From an uncultured Nocardiaceae bacterium (GTDB taxonomy: Bacteria; Actinomycetota; Actinomycetes; Mycobacteriales; Mycobacteriaceae), in the NCBI GenBank assembly GCA_936936565.1, contig CAKZIX010000015.1, forward strand, positions 1 through 44,533: DNA of 44,533 bases, written 5' to 3'. Below, piece after piece: positions 1 through 8,632 of the stretch. Numbering within the stretch: position 1 is the first letter of the stretch; every line of letters begins with the position of its first letter. Under the pieces are notes generated by a model that saw only the letters and a list, made by a program, of their open reading frames with translations, was not told where the DNA came from and made no database searches. Both the position numbers and the translations under genes were made by a program.

Positions 1-1207
1 CCAGCACCTTGTACTGCGCGGCGGCCTTCTGGTGCACATCGTGCTCCTGGCTGGCGACGACATCGCCCACGTATCGGCCGTACGTCACGAGGCAACGGAA
101 AGCCGGCAGCGTGAAGTTGTTGGGCGGCGGGTTCGTCTTCGCTTTCATGCAGGTCGCGACGTCGGACAGTCCCGGCGGCGACGGTAGGTCGTCGTTGTAG
201 GTTGCGACGGCATCGGCGAGGCGGTGTCGCAGGTCGGCTGCTGCGGCGCCGTCGCGGGTGCGGATCACTGTGGTGTCGGCGATTCCCACCACGTCTACTC
301 CGGTGGCTTCGAAGGCGGATTTGGTTGCGGCGACCGGATATACGGAATGCAGCGCGCCCTTCGCGCCGAGGATCGCGGGTGTGCGCGAGAATTCGGTGAC
401 CTTCGCGGTGTCCGGCGGAATCGCGCGCGACAGCACGCCGTCCCGATCGCGGGCCTGGCCGGTCAATTCGGTGATGGCGGTCGGCTGGAACGCGTCGAGC
501 GCAGCGAACTGCTTGCCGAGCGCGGTATCGGCCGTCGCCAGGAGCGTCGCGGTGTTCACCGGAAGCGTCAACGAGTCCGACAACGTCATCCGGACGACGA
601 AACTGCCGTGGGCTGCCCACACGACCACAGCAGCCAACTCCTGGCTGGGTTTCCAGAAGGCTTTGGCGTCCGCCCGATTCGGAACGGTCAGCGGTGCACG
701 ATCGGGAGAACTGTCGAAGTCCGACTTCGCGAGCTTCTCGACGGCGTCCTTGGCATGTGCATCGGAATCGAACCGCAACACGGCCAGCGATGTCTCCAGG
801 GTGCTCATGCCTTGCTGCGCGCGCCGCCCGGCGGCCGCGGTTCCCCAACCGGCGACGAATCCCGGTGCCAGGGCCGCGAAGTCCTTGAACCTGTGGTGGA
901 CGTTCTTCGGCGTCAGAACGGGATCGTTCGCGACGTTCCCGTAGCGGTAGGCCTGGTTCGGGCCGAAGTCGGTCGGCAGCAGCACGTGTTCGGCCAAACG
1001 GGACGCTTCGCGCACGGCGGCGTCTTGCGGCGTGTCCGCTGTCCCGGGATCGGCGGGGGTCGTCGGATAGTTTCCCGAATCGAGTGCGTTGAGATCGATG
1101 TTCGCAGCGGTCGGTTCCGACGTTTCGGAGGAGCAGGACAGCAAGGACGTCACGACGGCCGCGCTGAGTGCGATCGGCAGGGCGGCGCGGAGAATGCGTG
1201 CGTGCAT
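1..1207 (-). CDS. paralogous lipoprotein 1 of array (A2 type), 3' end cut by window
   Basis: Putative secreted lipoprotein of unknown function. The N-terminus has a basic start, a hydrophobic stretch and a lipobox ending LLSC, then the array motif LDSGNYP. The reading frame stays open to the window edge, where the protein is at its last residues (AAQYKVL), a C-terminal motif shared by all seven paralogues. Two cysteines near the C-terminus (TCMKA and FRCLVTYGRY) are also conserved in the array. I chose the ATG at 1207, which has AGGCGA about nine bases upstream. A GTG at 1216 overlapping the previous stop (GTGA) is the alternative. Its closest relative here appears to be the gene at 3661-4893, which shares LDSGNYP and an FVAG segment. 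It is probably the last seen gene of one operon read from 8504. From memory, this family is annotated as DUF7373 in Nocardia; not checked. Confidence 0.85.
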   Translation of the reverse strand, partial: MHARILRAALPIALSAAVVTSLLSCSSETSEPTAANIDLNALDSGNYPTTPADPGTADTPQDAAVREASRLAEHVLLPTDFGPNQAYRYGNVANDPVLTPKNVHHRFKDFAALAPGFVAGWGTAAAGRRAQQGMSTLETSLAVLRFDSDAHAKDAVEKLAKSDFDSSPDRAPLTVPNRADAKAFWKPSQELAAVVVWAAHGSFVVRMTLSDSLTLPVNTATLLATADTALGKQFAALDAFQPTAITELTGQARDRDGVLSRAIPPDTAKVTEFSRTPAILGAKGALHSVYPVAATKSAFEATGVDVVGIADTTVIRTRDGAAAADLRHRLADAVATYNDDLPSPPGLSDVATCMKAKTNPPPNNFTLPAFRCLVTYGRYVGDVVASQEHDVHQKAAAQYKVL

Positions 1208-1212
1208 ACGGC

Positions 1213-2424
1213 TCACTCGCCTTTCGCAAGAATCGAGTATTGCGCTGCGGTTTTCTCGTACAGCGCTTGGTCTTTGAAACTGCCGACGACGGCCACGAAA
1301 CGTCCACGCGACACCACGCAGTACAGGCGGTATTGCCGCGGGTTGTCCGTACTGTCCCCAGGTTTCACACATTTCGCGTCGGGAAGTCCGGTCGGTGGAT
1401 CGACCGCTTCGTCGTCCTTGTGCACCGGCTTGGCGAGTTGTGCTTGCAGCCGGACCGCACTGGCGGCGTCCTTGGCCCGATAGACGACGCCCGACTGCCG
1501 GCCCACCACGTCGACGCCGGCTTCCTCGAAGGCGGCCTTGCTGTGCGCACTGTCCCGTTCGAAATGAAGCGCTCCGCTGGGTTCGTACCATCCGAAGTCG
1601 CGCCGCGAGATCAGATTGAGGTCGTCGAAATCTTCGGTCGCCGGCAATGCTCGACGCATGATGGCGTCCCGGTCGGACGGGATATCGGCCATCTCGTCCC
1701 ACGGCGTCGGCTTCAGCGACTCGAGTTTGGCGGCCTGCAGGTCCAGCGCGGCGGTGGTCATCCGTTCGATACCGCCGCGGTCGGGCTTCGGCAGCGTGAT
1801 GCGGAACAGGGCGAGGTAGACCCCACGAGCGAGGAACGCATAGACCTCGCTGTCGGTGACGAGCGTGATCGCTCTCGAAACCCTGCTGACCGACGCCGGC
1901 TGCAGGGCCGGGTTGAGGGTCGCGTACGAACTCTTCAGTTCTTCGGCCGCCCGCTGCGCGGCGTCGGGCGTTTCGAATTGGAGCAGCGAACTCGCAGATC
2001 GCTTCGGATTGCGGGCGTCGCCGTTGGTGCGGCCCCCGTAGACACCGAGGACGAGGCGGTTTCGCTGGATGATGGCGGCGGCTTCGGGCGAGAACTGGGC
2101 CGCGACGTCCTCGGGGATCGTGAGCATTTTGAGTACCGGATACCGGGATATCGCCGAGTCGACGTCCGACGGGGTGATCAGGAAGTTCTGCAGGCGCCGG
2201 GCCTCCGCGGGAATCAGGACTCCCCGTCCCGTTCCGACTACCTTCGGCACGTAGTCGGCCCGTTCGTGCGGGAACGCGCCGAACTGGAGCGTGCCGAGAT
2301 CCACGTTCGAGATTTCCGGCGCCGGCACACCCTGGATCGAATTAGTGCATCCGGCGACTACGACGGCGCCGAGTGCGGCGACGAGGACGAACCGCTTTCG
2401 GTGGCCGACGACGTTGCTGTTCAT
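1213..2424 (-). CDS. paralogous lipoprotein 2 of array (B type)
   Basis: Lipoprotein of 403 residues and unknown function. The start is the ATG at 2424, which overlaps the stop of the upstream gene as ATGA. From there the protein begins MNSNVVGHRKRF and runs through a hydrophobic segment to the lipobox VVAGC. The longer open frame to 2577 lies inside the neighbouring gene and is not needed. After the lipobox comes LDLGTLQFGAF, which replaces the LDxGNYP motif of the A-type paralogues. That substitution, and a matching central region, pairs it with the gene at 4886-6088. The C-terminal Cys pair (KCVKP, LYCVV) and the end AAQYSILAKGE follow the array pattern. A substrate-binding or wall-associated role is possible, but nothing in the sequence defines it. 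Confidence 0.9.
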   Translation of the reverse strand: MNSNVVGHRKRFVLVAALGAVVVAGCTNSIQGVPAPEISNVDLGTLQFGAFPHERADYVPKVVGTGRGVLIPAEARRLQNFLITPSDVDSAISRYPVLKMLTIPEDVAAQFSPEAAAIIQRNRLVLGVYGGRTNGDARNPKRSASSLLQFETPDAAQRAAEELKSSYATLNPALQPASVSRVSRAITLVTDSEVYAFLARGVYLALFRITLPKPDRGGIERMTTAALDLQAAKLESLKPTPWDEMADIPSDRDAIMRRALPATEDFDDLNLISRRDFGWYEPSGALHFERDSAHSKAAFEEAGVDVVGRQSGVVYRAKDAASAVRLQAQLAKPVHKDDEAVDPPTGLPDAKCVKPGDSTDNPRQYRLYCVVSRGRFVAVVGSFKDQALYEKTAAQYSILAKGE

Positions 2425-3632
2425 CGCGCCGCCAGCAGGGCGTACTGAGCGGCGGCCCGCTGCATGAGGTCCTGTTCGCCGGTCGCCGACACCTCGGCGA
2501 CGAAGCGGTCGTACTTCACGAAGCACACCCAACCGATCGGCGGGCGCTGGCCGTGGACCGGCTTCGGGGCGCTGCACCGCGCATCCTGGCCCACTCCGGA
2601 CGGACCCTCGGTCGGCTCCATCGATGCACTGGGTCCGGTGAGTTTGTCGAACAATGTCGTGGCCGCGGCGGCGTCACGGGTGCGGATGACCACCGAGTTG
2701 CCGAACGCGACCAGGTCGGTGCCTGCGGCGCGCAGGTCTTCGACGACGAACTTCGGATCGAGCAACTCGCTGATCGCACCGCGGGGGCCGACGACGAGGT
2801 CGCCGTCGGTACGGCTGGGGGACGCCTTGGGCGACGGCAGTGCCCGGCCGAGCAGCCCGTCGGGATCGAGGGGGATGGTCTTCAGCTCGTTGGATGCGGT
2901 GGGCTTGAACTGGTCGAGCAGCGGCAGCTGCCGATCCAGCAGACGTTCGATCCACGACACGTGCGAGGGCAGGTTCGGCGCAGCCGCATACTCTTTGACA
3001 TTGGTCATCACGACGAAGCGGCCGTGCGCCAGCCAGGACCCGACACCGGGCACCTGTGGGCGCCAGTGTGCTCGCGCCGCTGGGTGCTTCGGCACCTGCA
3101 CCGGCTGGTTGTCGCGGTTGTAGGTGAAGTCGTCCCGTTCGAGCTGCTCGGCCACCTCCTTGGCCCGCTGCTCGTTGGGAAATACCATCACGGCGTTCAC
3201 CAGAACGATGCCGTTCTTCTCGTCCATGGCGGTGGACGCTGCCGTCACCCATCCCGTCACCAAGTCCTGCGCCACCTCTGTGAACGTGTCGTTGGCGAGC
3301 AGGACCGCAAGCGGCTTGCGGTCGAGAACGATGTGCCCACGGTCGCTGGGCCAGGTGTTGTGCCCGAACGCCGGGTCCAGCTCGACGGGATGCAGAACGT
3401 ACTCCGCCAGGCGCTGGCCTTCACGATGCCGGGATTGTTTGTCGCCGGTGGCGTTGCCGAGGGACCGCGGCTGCACCGGATAGTTGCCGACGTCGAGCCG
3501 AGAAATATCGATTCCGTATGCCGGCCCAGCCGGCTTGGCCGCGGGCTCCGCGTCCGAACCGCACGCCGCGACCGACAACGCAATTGCTGCCGCGCTGCCT
3601 GCAATCCTAATCGAGAACATTCTTGTGCCCAT
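2421..3632 (-). CDS. paralogous lipoprotein 3 of array (A1 type)
   Basis: Lipoprotein of 403 residues, function unknown. The signal peptide ends in the lipobox SVAAC, followed by LDVGNYPVQPR and a GQRLAEYVL segment. It is strikingly similar to the gene at 6085-7275: both have NDTF, DLV-G-VT, LVNAV-MFP, DDFTY, NQPVQ and AHW-P motifs in the same order. The start at ATG 3632 has a purine-rich GGGGGGAG about a dozen bases upstream; an internal ATG four codons later is possible. A 28-base gap separates it from the gene before it, and it overlaps the gene after it by ATGA. The C-terminal Cys pair (RCSAP, WVCFVKY) and AAQYALLAAR ending are present. Confidence 0.9.
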   Translation of the reverse strand: MGTRMFSIRIAGSAAAIALSVAACGSDAEPAAKPAGPAYGIDISRLDVGNYPVQPRSLGNATGDKQSRHREGQRLAEYVLHPVELDPAFGHNTWPSDRGHIVLDRKPLAVLLANDTFTEVAQDLVTGWVTAASTAMDEKNGIVLVNAVMVFPNEQRAKEVAEQLERDDFTYNRDNQPVQVPKHPAARAHWRPQVPGVGSWLAHGRFVVMTNVKEYAAAPNLPSHVSWIERLLDRQLPLLDQFKPTASNELKTIPLDPDGLLGRALPSPKASPSRTDGDLVVGPRGAISELLDPKFVVEDLRAAGTDLVAFGNSVVIRTRDAAAATTLFDKLTGPSASMEPTEGPSGVGQDARCSAPKPVHGQRPPIGWVCFVKYDRFVAEVSATGEQDLMQRAAAQYALLAAR

Positions 3633-3660
3633 AGCTTGTAGCTCCCCCCAATGTCAGTGA

Positions 3661-4893
3661 TCAGTCGCCGCTTGCCAGAATCTTGTATTGGGCGGCGACC
3701 TTTTGATGCACTTCCTGAATGTTTGCCCCGGTAACCGCTGCAGTGTACCGATCGTGTGCGGTCAGGCAGCTGACCGGATCGCCTGCGCCCGCGATCGGTT
3801 TGCCCCGGACCTGAAAGCAGCGCGCTCCGGTCAGATTCGGCGGTGTCGCGGCCGCGTCCATGGTGCGGCTCAACGCATCCGCCAGCCCGCCGGCCAATCG
3901 GACGGCTTGTTGATCGTCGCGGGTTCGATATACCACCGCAGTACTGGTATGTGCGACGAGATCGACACCGGTGTCTTCGTACAGCAGTTTGGCGTCGGCG
4001 GTTCGCGGGGCGTAATGCAACGCCCCGTGCGCGGTATTCACGCCGGGCTGTTCGTATTCCCAGCCTTTGGCCGGTCCCGGCAACGTGCGCGCGAGCAACC
4101 CGTCGATATCCCGTGGCAGCGTGGCCAGTTTGTCTTCCGGTGTTGCGACGAAGTTCTTTATCGCCTCGAGTTGCCGAGTGAGACCTTTGGCGATGAGATC
4201 GGCCATGGGGCCGAGTTCGATCGGCGCCATTACCTGGTCGTAGGCCATCGTCCAATACACGAAGCGGCCCTGGGCCAGCCACGAATACAACAGTCTCGTG
4301 TCGGGGGCCCAGTGCGCCTGAGCGGTCGGATGGCCGGGAATCTGCACCCGTTCCTTGGAAACCGGCACCTTGCCGTCTCCGACGGGCTTCTCGTACGGAA
4401 TTCGGAACGCGCTCGCTTCGAGGTTCTTCGCCGCCGTCGCCGCTTGTTGCTCGGAACCGAACAACAGGACATAGGTGGTGAGTTCCCGACTGTTGGACGT
4501 GCCGGCGCGGCGCTTGCCGCGGGTCCGTACGCCGGCGACGAATCCGGGTGCGTCCACCTCGAATTTGCCGCGCGAAATGTCGCCCGAAGGTAGAAAACGC
4601 GGATGCAGGACGGTGGACGCGCCGGTCACCGATTGAAACGCGAACTTCGGGTCGGCTTCGTAGGCGAGCGCCACCGAATCGAGGAGGCGCTGTCCTTCCC
4701 GAAGCCGGCCTTCGTCCACGTTCGCCGAATCGGATATCGCCTGTGGCGCCGCGGGATAGTTGCCCGAATCCAGCGCTGCCACATCCACGTCCGGTTGTGA
4801 CTGGTTGCCTGCATCTTCGCCGCCGCACCCCACCAGCAGCAAGGCGACGATCGCCGACGCGGCAAGCCGTCTGGCCGACAAGGTGTCACCCAT
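3661..4893 (-). CDS. paralogous lipoprotein 4 of array (A2 type)
   Basis: Lipoprotein of 410 residues, function unknown. The signal sequence ends in lipobox LLVGC followed by Gly-Gly-Glu, then a short Gln/Asn-rich linker and LDSGNYPAAP. The LDSGNYP variant and the FVAG segment ahead of a basic stretch pair it with the truncated gene at 1-1207. The ATG at 4893 overlaps the end of the upstream gene by eight bases, which argues for translational coupling. The C-terminal Cys pair (RCFQV, VSCLTAHDRY) and AAQYKILASGD ending match the rest of the array. The 28-base gap after it, leading to the A1-type gene, marks the boundary between the two putative three-gene modules. Confidence 0.9.
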   Translation of the reverse strand: MGDTLSARRLAASAIVALLLVGCGGEDAGNQSQPDVDVAALDSGNYPAAPQAISDSANVDEGRLREGQRLLDSVALAYEADPKFAFQSVTGASTVLHPRFLPSGDISRGKFEVDAPGFVAGVRTRGKRRAGTSNSRELTTYVLLFGSEQQAATAAKNLEASAFRIPYEKPVGDGKVPVSKERVQIPGHPTAQAHWAPDTRLLYSWLAQGRFVYWTMAYDQVMAPIELGPMADLIAKGLTRQLEAIKNFVATPEDKLATLPRDIDGLLARTLPGPAKGWEYEQPGVNTAHGALHYAPRTADAKLLYEDTGVDLVAHTSTAVVYRTRDDQQAVRLAGGLADALSRTMDAAATPPNLTGARCFQVRGKPIAGAGDPVSCLTAHDRYTAAVTGANIQEVHQKVAAQYKILASGD

Positions 4894-6088
4894 TTTTCAC
4901 CAAGATCGCGTACTGCGCGGCGGCGCGCTGGTGGGCAAGCTCCTCGTTCCTGTCGCCCACCACGGCGACGTACCGATTGTGGCTGAGGAAACACATCACC
5001 GTCGCGATGCGCGCCGACTCGTTGACGTTGCGACCACCTACACACTGCGCATCCGGTAAGCCTTCGGGAGCGGGCAGTGGTTCCTCGCCGGCGTCGGTAT
5101 CCGGCTTGGCCAGCGCGGACTGTAGACGAACCGCGGCCTGCGGGTCGCGGGCGCGGTAGACGATCCCGTCGCGGCGTGCGACAAGATCGACGCCGGTGTC
5201 GCCGAAGACCTGCTTGGACACCGCCGGGTTGTATTCGAAATGCAGCTCGCCGTTCGTGTCGTACACCCCGGCCTGATGCTTCAGCAGCGATCCGGTGTTC
5301 TCGGGCGCAGCGGCGCGGCGCATCATGGAATCCCGGTCCGCAGGAATGTCGAGAATGTCGTCGCGGGGTGTCGGCCGAAATGCGTCGAGCAGCGCCACCT
5401 GCTTGGCCGTGACCTGTTCGACGAGCGCCACCTGAGCCGCACGGTCGGGTCGCTGCGTACCCGCGAGAACCATCACGACGAATCGGCCGTGCGGGTAGAA
5501 GGAGATCGTGCCGGTTGCGTCGGCACCTTTCGCGAGTGCCCGCGCGGCCGGAAACTTCGGGATTACGACCGTTTCTCGGGTCGGGCGAAAAATCGCGTCG
5601 AGATCGGCCGTCGCCTGGCCGGCGGCGGCTGGTGTCGGGAACAGCAGTGCCATGACGGAGATCTGTTTCAGGCTGCGCCGCTCGCCGTTGGAACGGGCGG
5701 AATAGGCTCCGGCGAGCACATTGTGCTTTTCCAGCGCCGCCGCAGCGGCGTTCTCGCTCTCGGGTGGGAAGATGTCGAACTTGACCGCACCGGCGTAGTC
5801 GATGATCTTGGTCGTCCCATTGTGAACCAGATCGGGATCGATGTCCGTCGGCAGGACGAGATTGCTCAGCAGCCGTTGCGATTCGATCCAGCCGAGGACA
5901 AAGGAATCGTCCTCGTCCCACGCGAAGTTGCTCGGCTCCGGCGAGAACTTTCCGAATTCGAGCGTCGCGAGGTCGGCCTTCGATTCACGGGCTACGGGGA
6001 CTCCGTCGACGGCTGTTCCGCATGCCGCGGTCACCATGGCCGCCACCGTGACGACCGTGGCGAAAGCGGCCCGGGCCGAGGTACTCAT
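4886..6088 (-). CDS. paralogous lipoprotein 5 of array (B type)
   Basis: Lipoprotein of 400 residues, function unknown. The start is ATG 6088, in an ATGA overlap with the upstream stop; the open frame reaches 6232 but that part lies inside the upstream gene. The signal peptide ends in lipobox VTAAC, then LATLEFGKFSPEP, the B-type equivalent of LDxGNYP. It matches the gene at 1213-2424 in the segments ESQRLLSNLVLPTDID, GAYSARSNGE and MMRRA. The C-terminal Cys pair (QCVGG, VMCFLSHNRY) and AAQYAILVKNG ending are present. It sits between A1- and A2-type paralogues exactly as its counterpart does downstream. Confidence 0.9.
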   Translation of the reverse strand: MSTSARAAFATVVTVAAMVTAACGTAVDGVPVARESKADLATLEFGKFSPEPSNFAWDEDDSFVLGWIESQRLLSNLVLPTDIDPDLVHNGTTKIIDYAGAVKFDIFPPESENAAAAALEKHNVLAGAYSARSNGERRSLKQISVMALLFPTPAAAGQATADLDAIFRPTRETVVIPKFPAARALAKGADATGTISFYPHGRFVVMVLAGTQRPDRAAQVALVEQVTAKQVALLDAFRPTPRDDILDIPADRDSMMRRAAAPENTGSLLKHQAGVYDTNGELHFEYNPAVSKQVFGDTGVDLVARRDGIVYRARDPQAAVRLQSALAKPDTDAGEEPLPAPEGLPDAQCVGGRNVNESARIATVMCFLSHNRYVAVVGDRNEELAHQRAAAQYAILVKNG

Positions 6089-7275
6089 TCGGCACCGAGA
6101 AGCGCGTACTGGGCCGATGCCTTCTGTGCGACCTCTTGCTGATTGAGCGCTACCACCTGGGCGACATATCGTCCGAAGGTGACGTTGCAGCGCCAGACCT
6201 TCCGGATCTCGGAATTCGGCGGCGCAAAACACACGCCGTCATGTTCGAGGCCGCGCGGCACGTCGGCCGACGATTCACCATCGGACGGCGTCGACCACTT
6301 CTCGAACAATCGGCGGGCCGCCGCCTGATCCTTGACCCGGAAAACGCCACCGTCTGCGAAAGCGGTGAGGTCGACACCGAATTCCGCGAAGGTTTTCTGG
6401 GCCTCGACTGGTTTGGCCATCATGTTCAGCGCGGCGCGCGGCCCCCACACGCCGTCGATGTCGCCACCCTTGCTCTTCGGATCGCTCGCCAAGCTGCGCC
6501 CCAGGATGCCGTCGACGTCGAGCGGGATTTTCGCGAGATCGTCTGCGGGCGTCGGTTCGAACTCGTCGACGAGGCGGCTCTGCGCTGCAATCGTCTTTTC
6601 GACGAGTCCGGTGAGCGCGGGCAGGTCGGGCTTTCCGACGTGGTCGTATACGTGGCTGAAGAAGACGTACCGCTTGTGGGCGTACCACGAACCGATGGAC
6701 GCCACGTTGGGCTGCCAATGCGCATGGGCGGTGGGGAACTTCGAAATCTGAACCGGCTGGTTCGTCTTGATGTAGGTGAAGTCGTCGTTCTCGAGCTGCT
6801 TGGCAACCGTGGTCGCAGCGGCCTCGTCGGGAAACATCATCACCGCGTTGACCAGCAGCGAACCGTCGGTTTCCTTTGCGGTCGTCTGTCCCATCGTGAC
6901 GTAGCCGGCGACGAGATCTTTGGCGACCTTGTTGAAGGTGTCGTTTGCGATCAGACCCGGCCCACCCAGGGCCCTGGCGTCGGTGATGATGCGCGGGTGG
7001 AAGCCGCCGCCGCTGGTGAACGAGAAGCGGTCGTCGATCTCGAACGACTGTGCGACGAACTCGGCGAGCCGCTGACCTTCCCGGATGCGCGCCTGCTTCA
7101 GGTCGTTGGCGTTTCCGATATCGCGAGGCTTGGTGGGATAGTTGCCGACGTCGAGTGCGGACACGTCGATACCTGCTCGCTTTGCCTCACCGGTGACGGT
7201 GTCACCCGTACATGCGGTGAGCGTGAGCGCGAGCGCCGCCAGAACCGCGGTGCAGGCTCGAACGGTCGTGGTCAT
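6085..7275 (-). CDS. paralogous lipoprotein 6 of array (A1 type)
   Basis: Lipoprotein of 396 residues, function unknown. The start is ATG 7275, with a strong Shine-Dalgarno GGGAGGAG directly upstream. The open frame continues far past it to 8781, but only as a shadow of the next gene. The signal peptide ends in lipobox LTAC, then LDVGNYPTKPRDIGNAN and GQRLAEFV. It is the closest paralogue of the gene at 2421-3632. The C-terminal Cys pair (VCFAPP, WRCNVTFGRY) and SAQYALLGAE ending follow the array. It overlaps the next gene by ATGA, the same junction seen between paralogues 3 and 2. Confidence 0.9.
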   Translation of the reverse strand: MTTTVRACTAVLAALALTLTACTGDTVTGEAKRAGIDVSALDVGNYPTKPRDIGNANDLKQARIREGQRLAEFVAQSFEIDDRFSFTSGGGFHPRIITDARALGGPGLIANDTFNKVAKDLVAGYVTMGQTTAKETDGSLLVNAVMMFPDEAAATTVAKQLENDDFTYIKTNQPVQISKFPTAHAHWQPNVASIGSWYAHKRYVFFSHVYDHVGKPDLPALTGLVEKTIAAQSRLVDEFEPTPADDLAKIPLDVDGILGRSLASDPKSKGGDIDGVWGPRAALNMMAKPVEAQKTFAEFGVDLTAFADGGVFRVKDQAAARRLFEKWSTPSDGESSADVPRGLEHDGVCFAPPNSEIRKVWRCNVTFGRYVAQVVALNQQEVAQKASAQYALLGAE

Positions 7276-7307
7276 GGTCTCCTCCCGTGGCCCCCGACGA
7301 GCCATAC

Positions 7308-8504
7308 TCACTGACTGTTGGCCAACAGTGCGTACTGCGCCGCACCTTTCTGCCGGACGTCGTTCTCGTTGTCCGCGCGCACCTGCGCTGCGTAGTTGCG
7401 GTAGACGACGTTGCAGCGGAAGTCCTGCGGGCGGCCCGAGGCCGACTTCACTTTGAAGCACTTGGCGCCGGGGACGTCCTTGGGAGCGGTGATGTCGGCG
7501 TCGATCTGGTAGACGCGGCCGAATTGTTCGCGGGCCAGGCGCTCGGCGCCGGCGGCATCGCGGGTGCGGTACAGCACGGTGCCGACCTGGCCGACGGCAA
7601 CGAATTCCACCTGCGTCGCGTCGAACAGCTTGCTCGTCTTTTCCTTGTCGTCCTGTTCGTGGACGGCGCCGCGACGGTTGTAGACGGTGCCCCACTCGGC
7701 GCTGGGGGAGGGCCACGCGCCCGCGGTGTCCGGCAGGGTGCGCTTGATCATGCCTTCGCCGTCGACCGGGGCCTTGGCGAGATTTTCCTTGCCGGTGGCC
7801 TTGAACTGCCGCAGCAGCGGAACCTGTTTGTCGAACGTCTTTTTCGCCATGTCGGTGAGCACGTCGACATCGGCCGAGGTGTGCTCGAGGAACAGGCTGA
7901 TGACGAACGGCCCCTCCGCGAGGGTGGCGCCCATGTTCGGCACGTTGGGCCGGTAGTGGGCATGCGACTCGGCATAGCCGGGGACGCTCGCGCGCCGGTT
8001 GTTCGACGGGTTGACGTTGAAATCGGCCTCGTCGATCTCTTTGGCGGCCTTCTTCGCCGACTCCGCATCCGGGAAGAGGATGAGGTTGGTGGTGATGCCG
8101 CGGAAGTCGCCCGGGCTGGGCTTCTTGGCCGGAAACTCGAGGTCGGTGCCGGTGTGCACGGCACCGGCGATCATGCCGTACCGGGTGAGCACGGGCTCGG
8201 CGACATCGGCCAGCGAGTTGGTGGCCGCGGCCGGATCCCGATCGATTTCGGCGCCCCAACCATGTTTCAGCGTGGGGTCGATCTCGTACGAATCGGCCAT
8301 CGCGCCGGAAATGCGCGTCGCCTCGACGATGGTGCCCCGCAAGACATCCCCGTCCGGCGCCTTGACCGGCTTGGTGCCGTAGCGGCCCACGTCGAAACCA
8401 CGCACGTCGATCTCGGCGGGCAGCGCGGTGCCATCCACCGGCGACGCACACGACGCCAGTGCAAAAACCGCGATCAACCCGACCGCACTCTTGCGAACCT
8501 TCAC
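7308..8504 (-). CDS. paralogous lipoprotein 7 of array (first gene of operon)
   Basis: Lipoprotein of 398 residues starting at GTG 8504, behind a GAGGGGAGGGG ribosome-binding region. The N-terminus MKVRKSAVGLIAVF leads to the lipobox LASC, then FDVGRYGTKP, a variant of the LDVGNYP motif. It shares the C-terminal Cys pair (KCFKV, FRCNVVYRNY) and AAQYALLANSQ ending. It is the most divergent A-type member and has no obvious partner in the window, so it stands outside the duplicated three-gene modules. As the promoter-proximal gene it probably heads a single transcript covering all seven genes, since the longest gap downstream is 32 bases. Function unknown. Confidence 0.9.
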   Translation of the reverse strand: MKVRKSAVGLIAVFALASCASPVDGTALPAEIDVRGFDVGRYGTKPVKAPDGDVLRGTIVEATRISGAMADSYEIDPTLKHGWGAEIDRDPAAATNSLADVAEPVLTRYGMIAGAVHTGTDLEFPAKKPSPGDFRGITTNLILFPDAESAKKAAKEIDEADFNVNPSNNRRASVPGYAESHAHYRPNVPNMGATLAEGPFVISLFLEHTSADVDVLTDMAKKTFDKQVPLLRQFKATGKENLAKAPVDGEGMIKRTLPDTAGAWPSPSAEWGTVYNRRGAVHEQDDKEKTSKLFDATQVEFVAVGQVGTVLYRTRDAAGAERLAREQFGRVYQIDADITAPKDVPGAKCFKVKSASGRPQDFRCNVVYRNYAAQVRADNENDVRQKGAAQYALLANSQ

Positions 8505-8523
8505 AACCCCTCCCCTCGATCGT

Positions 8524-8536
8524 GGTAGAACCTACC
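8524..8536 (-). promoter_or_regulatory. putative promoter/operator of lipoprotein array
   Basis: Read on the minus strand, TAGGTT (complement of 8529-8534) is a TANNNT -10 hexamer about 25 bases before the GTG start, leaving room for a short leader with a Shine-Dalgarno. It overlaps a small perfect inverted repeat, GGTAG-AAC-CTACC (8524-8536), which could be an operator. No clear -35 box. Confidence 0.35.
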
Positions 8537-8619
8537 CCACTCCTCGGCCGCGTGGCGGCAACCTCGGCAAGCACTGAGACCACTTTGAGCGACCCACCCG
8601 AAATGTCATGCTCCGCCGG

Positions 8620-8625
8620 TAGCAT
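8620..8625 (+). promoter_or_regulatory. leaderless-type -10 (TAGCAT) before oxidoreductase operon
   Basis: TAGCAT ends seven bases before the ATG at 8633, and no Shine-Dalgarno lies between them. This spacing would place the transcription start at or next to the start codon. Confidence 0.4.
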
Positions 8626-8632
8626 CCGGCGA

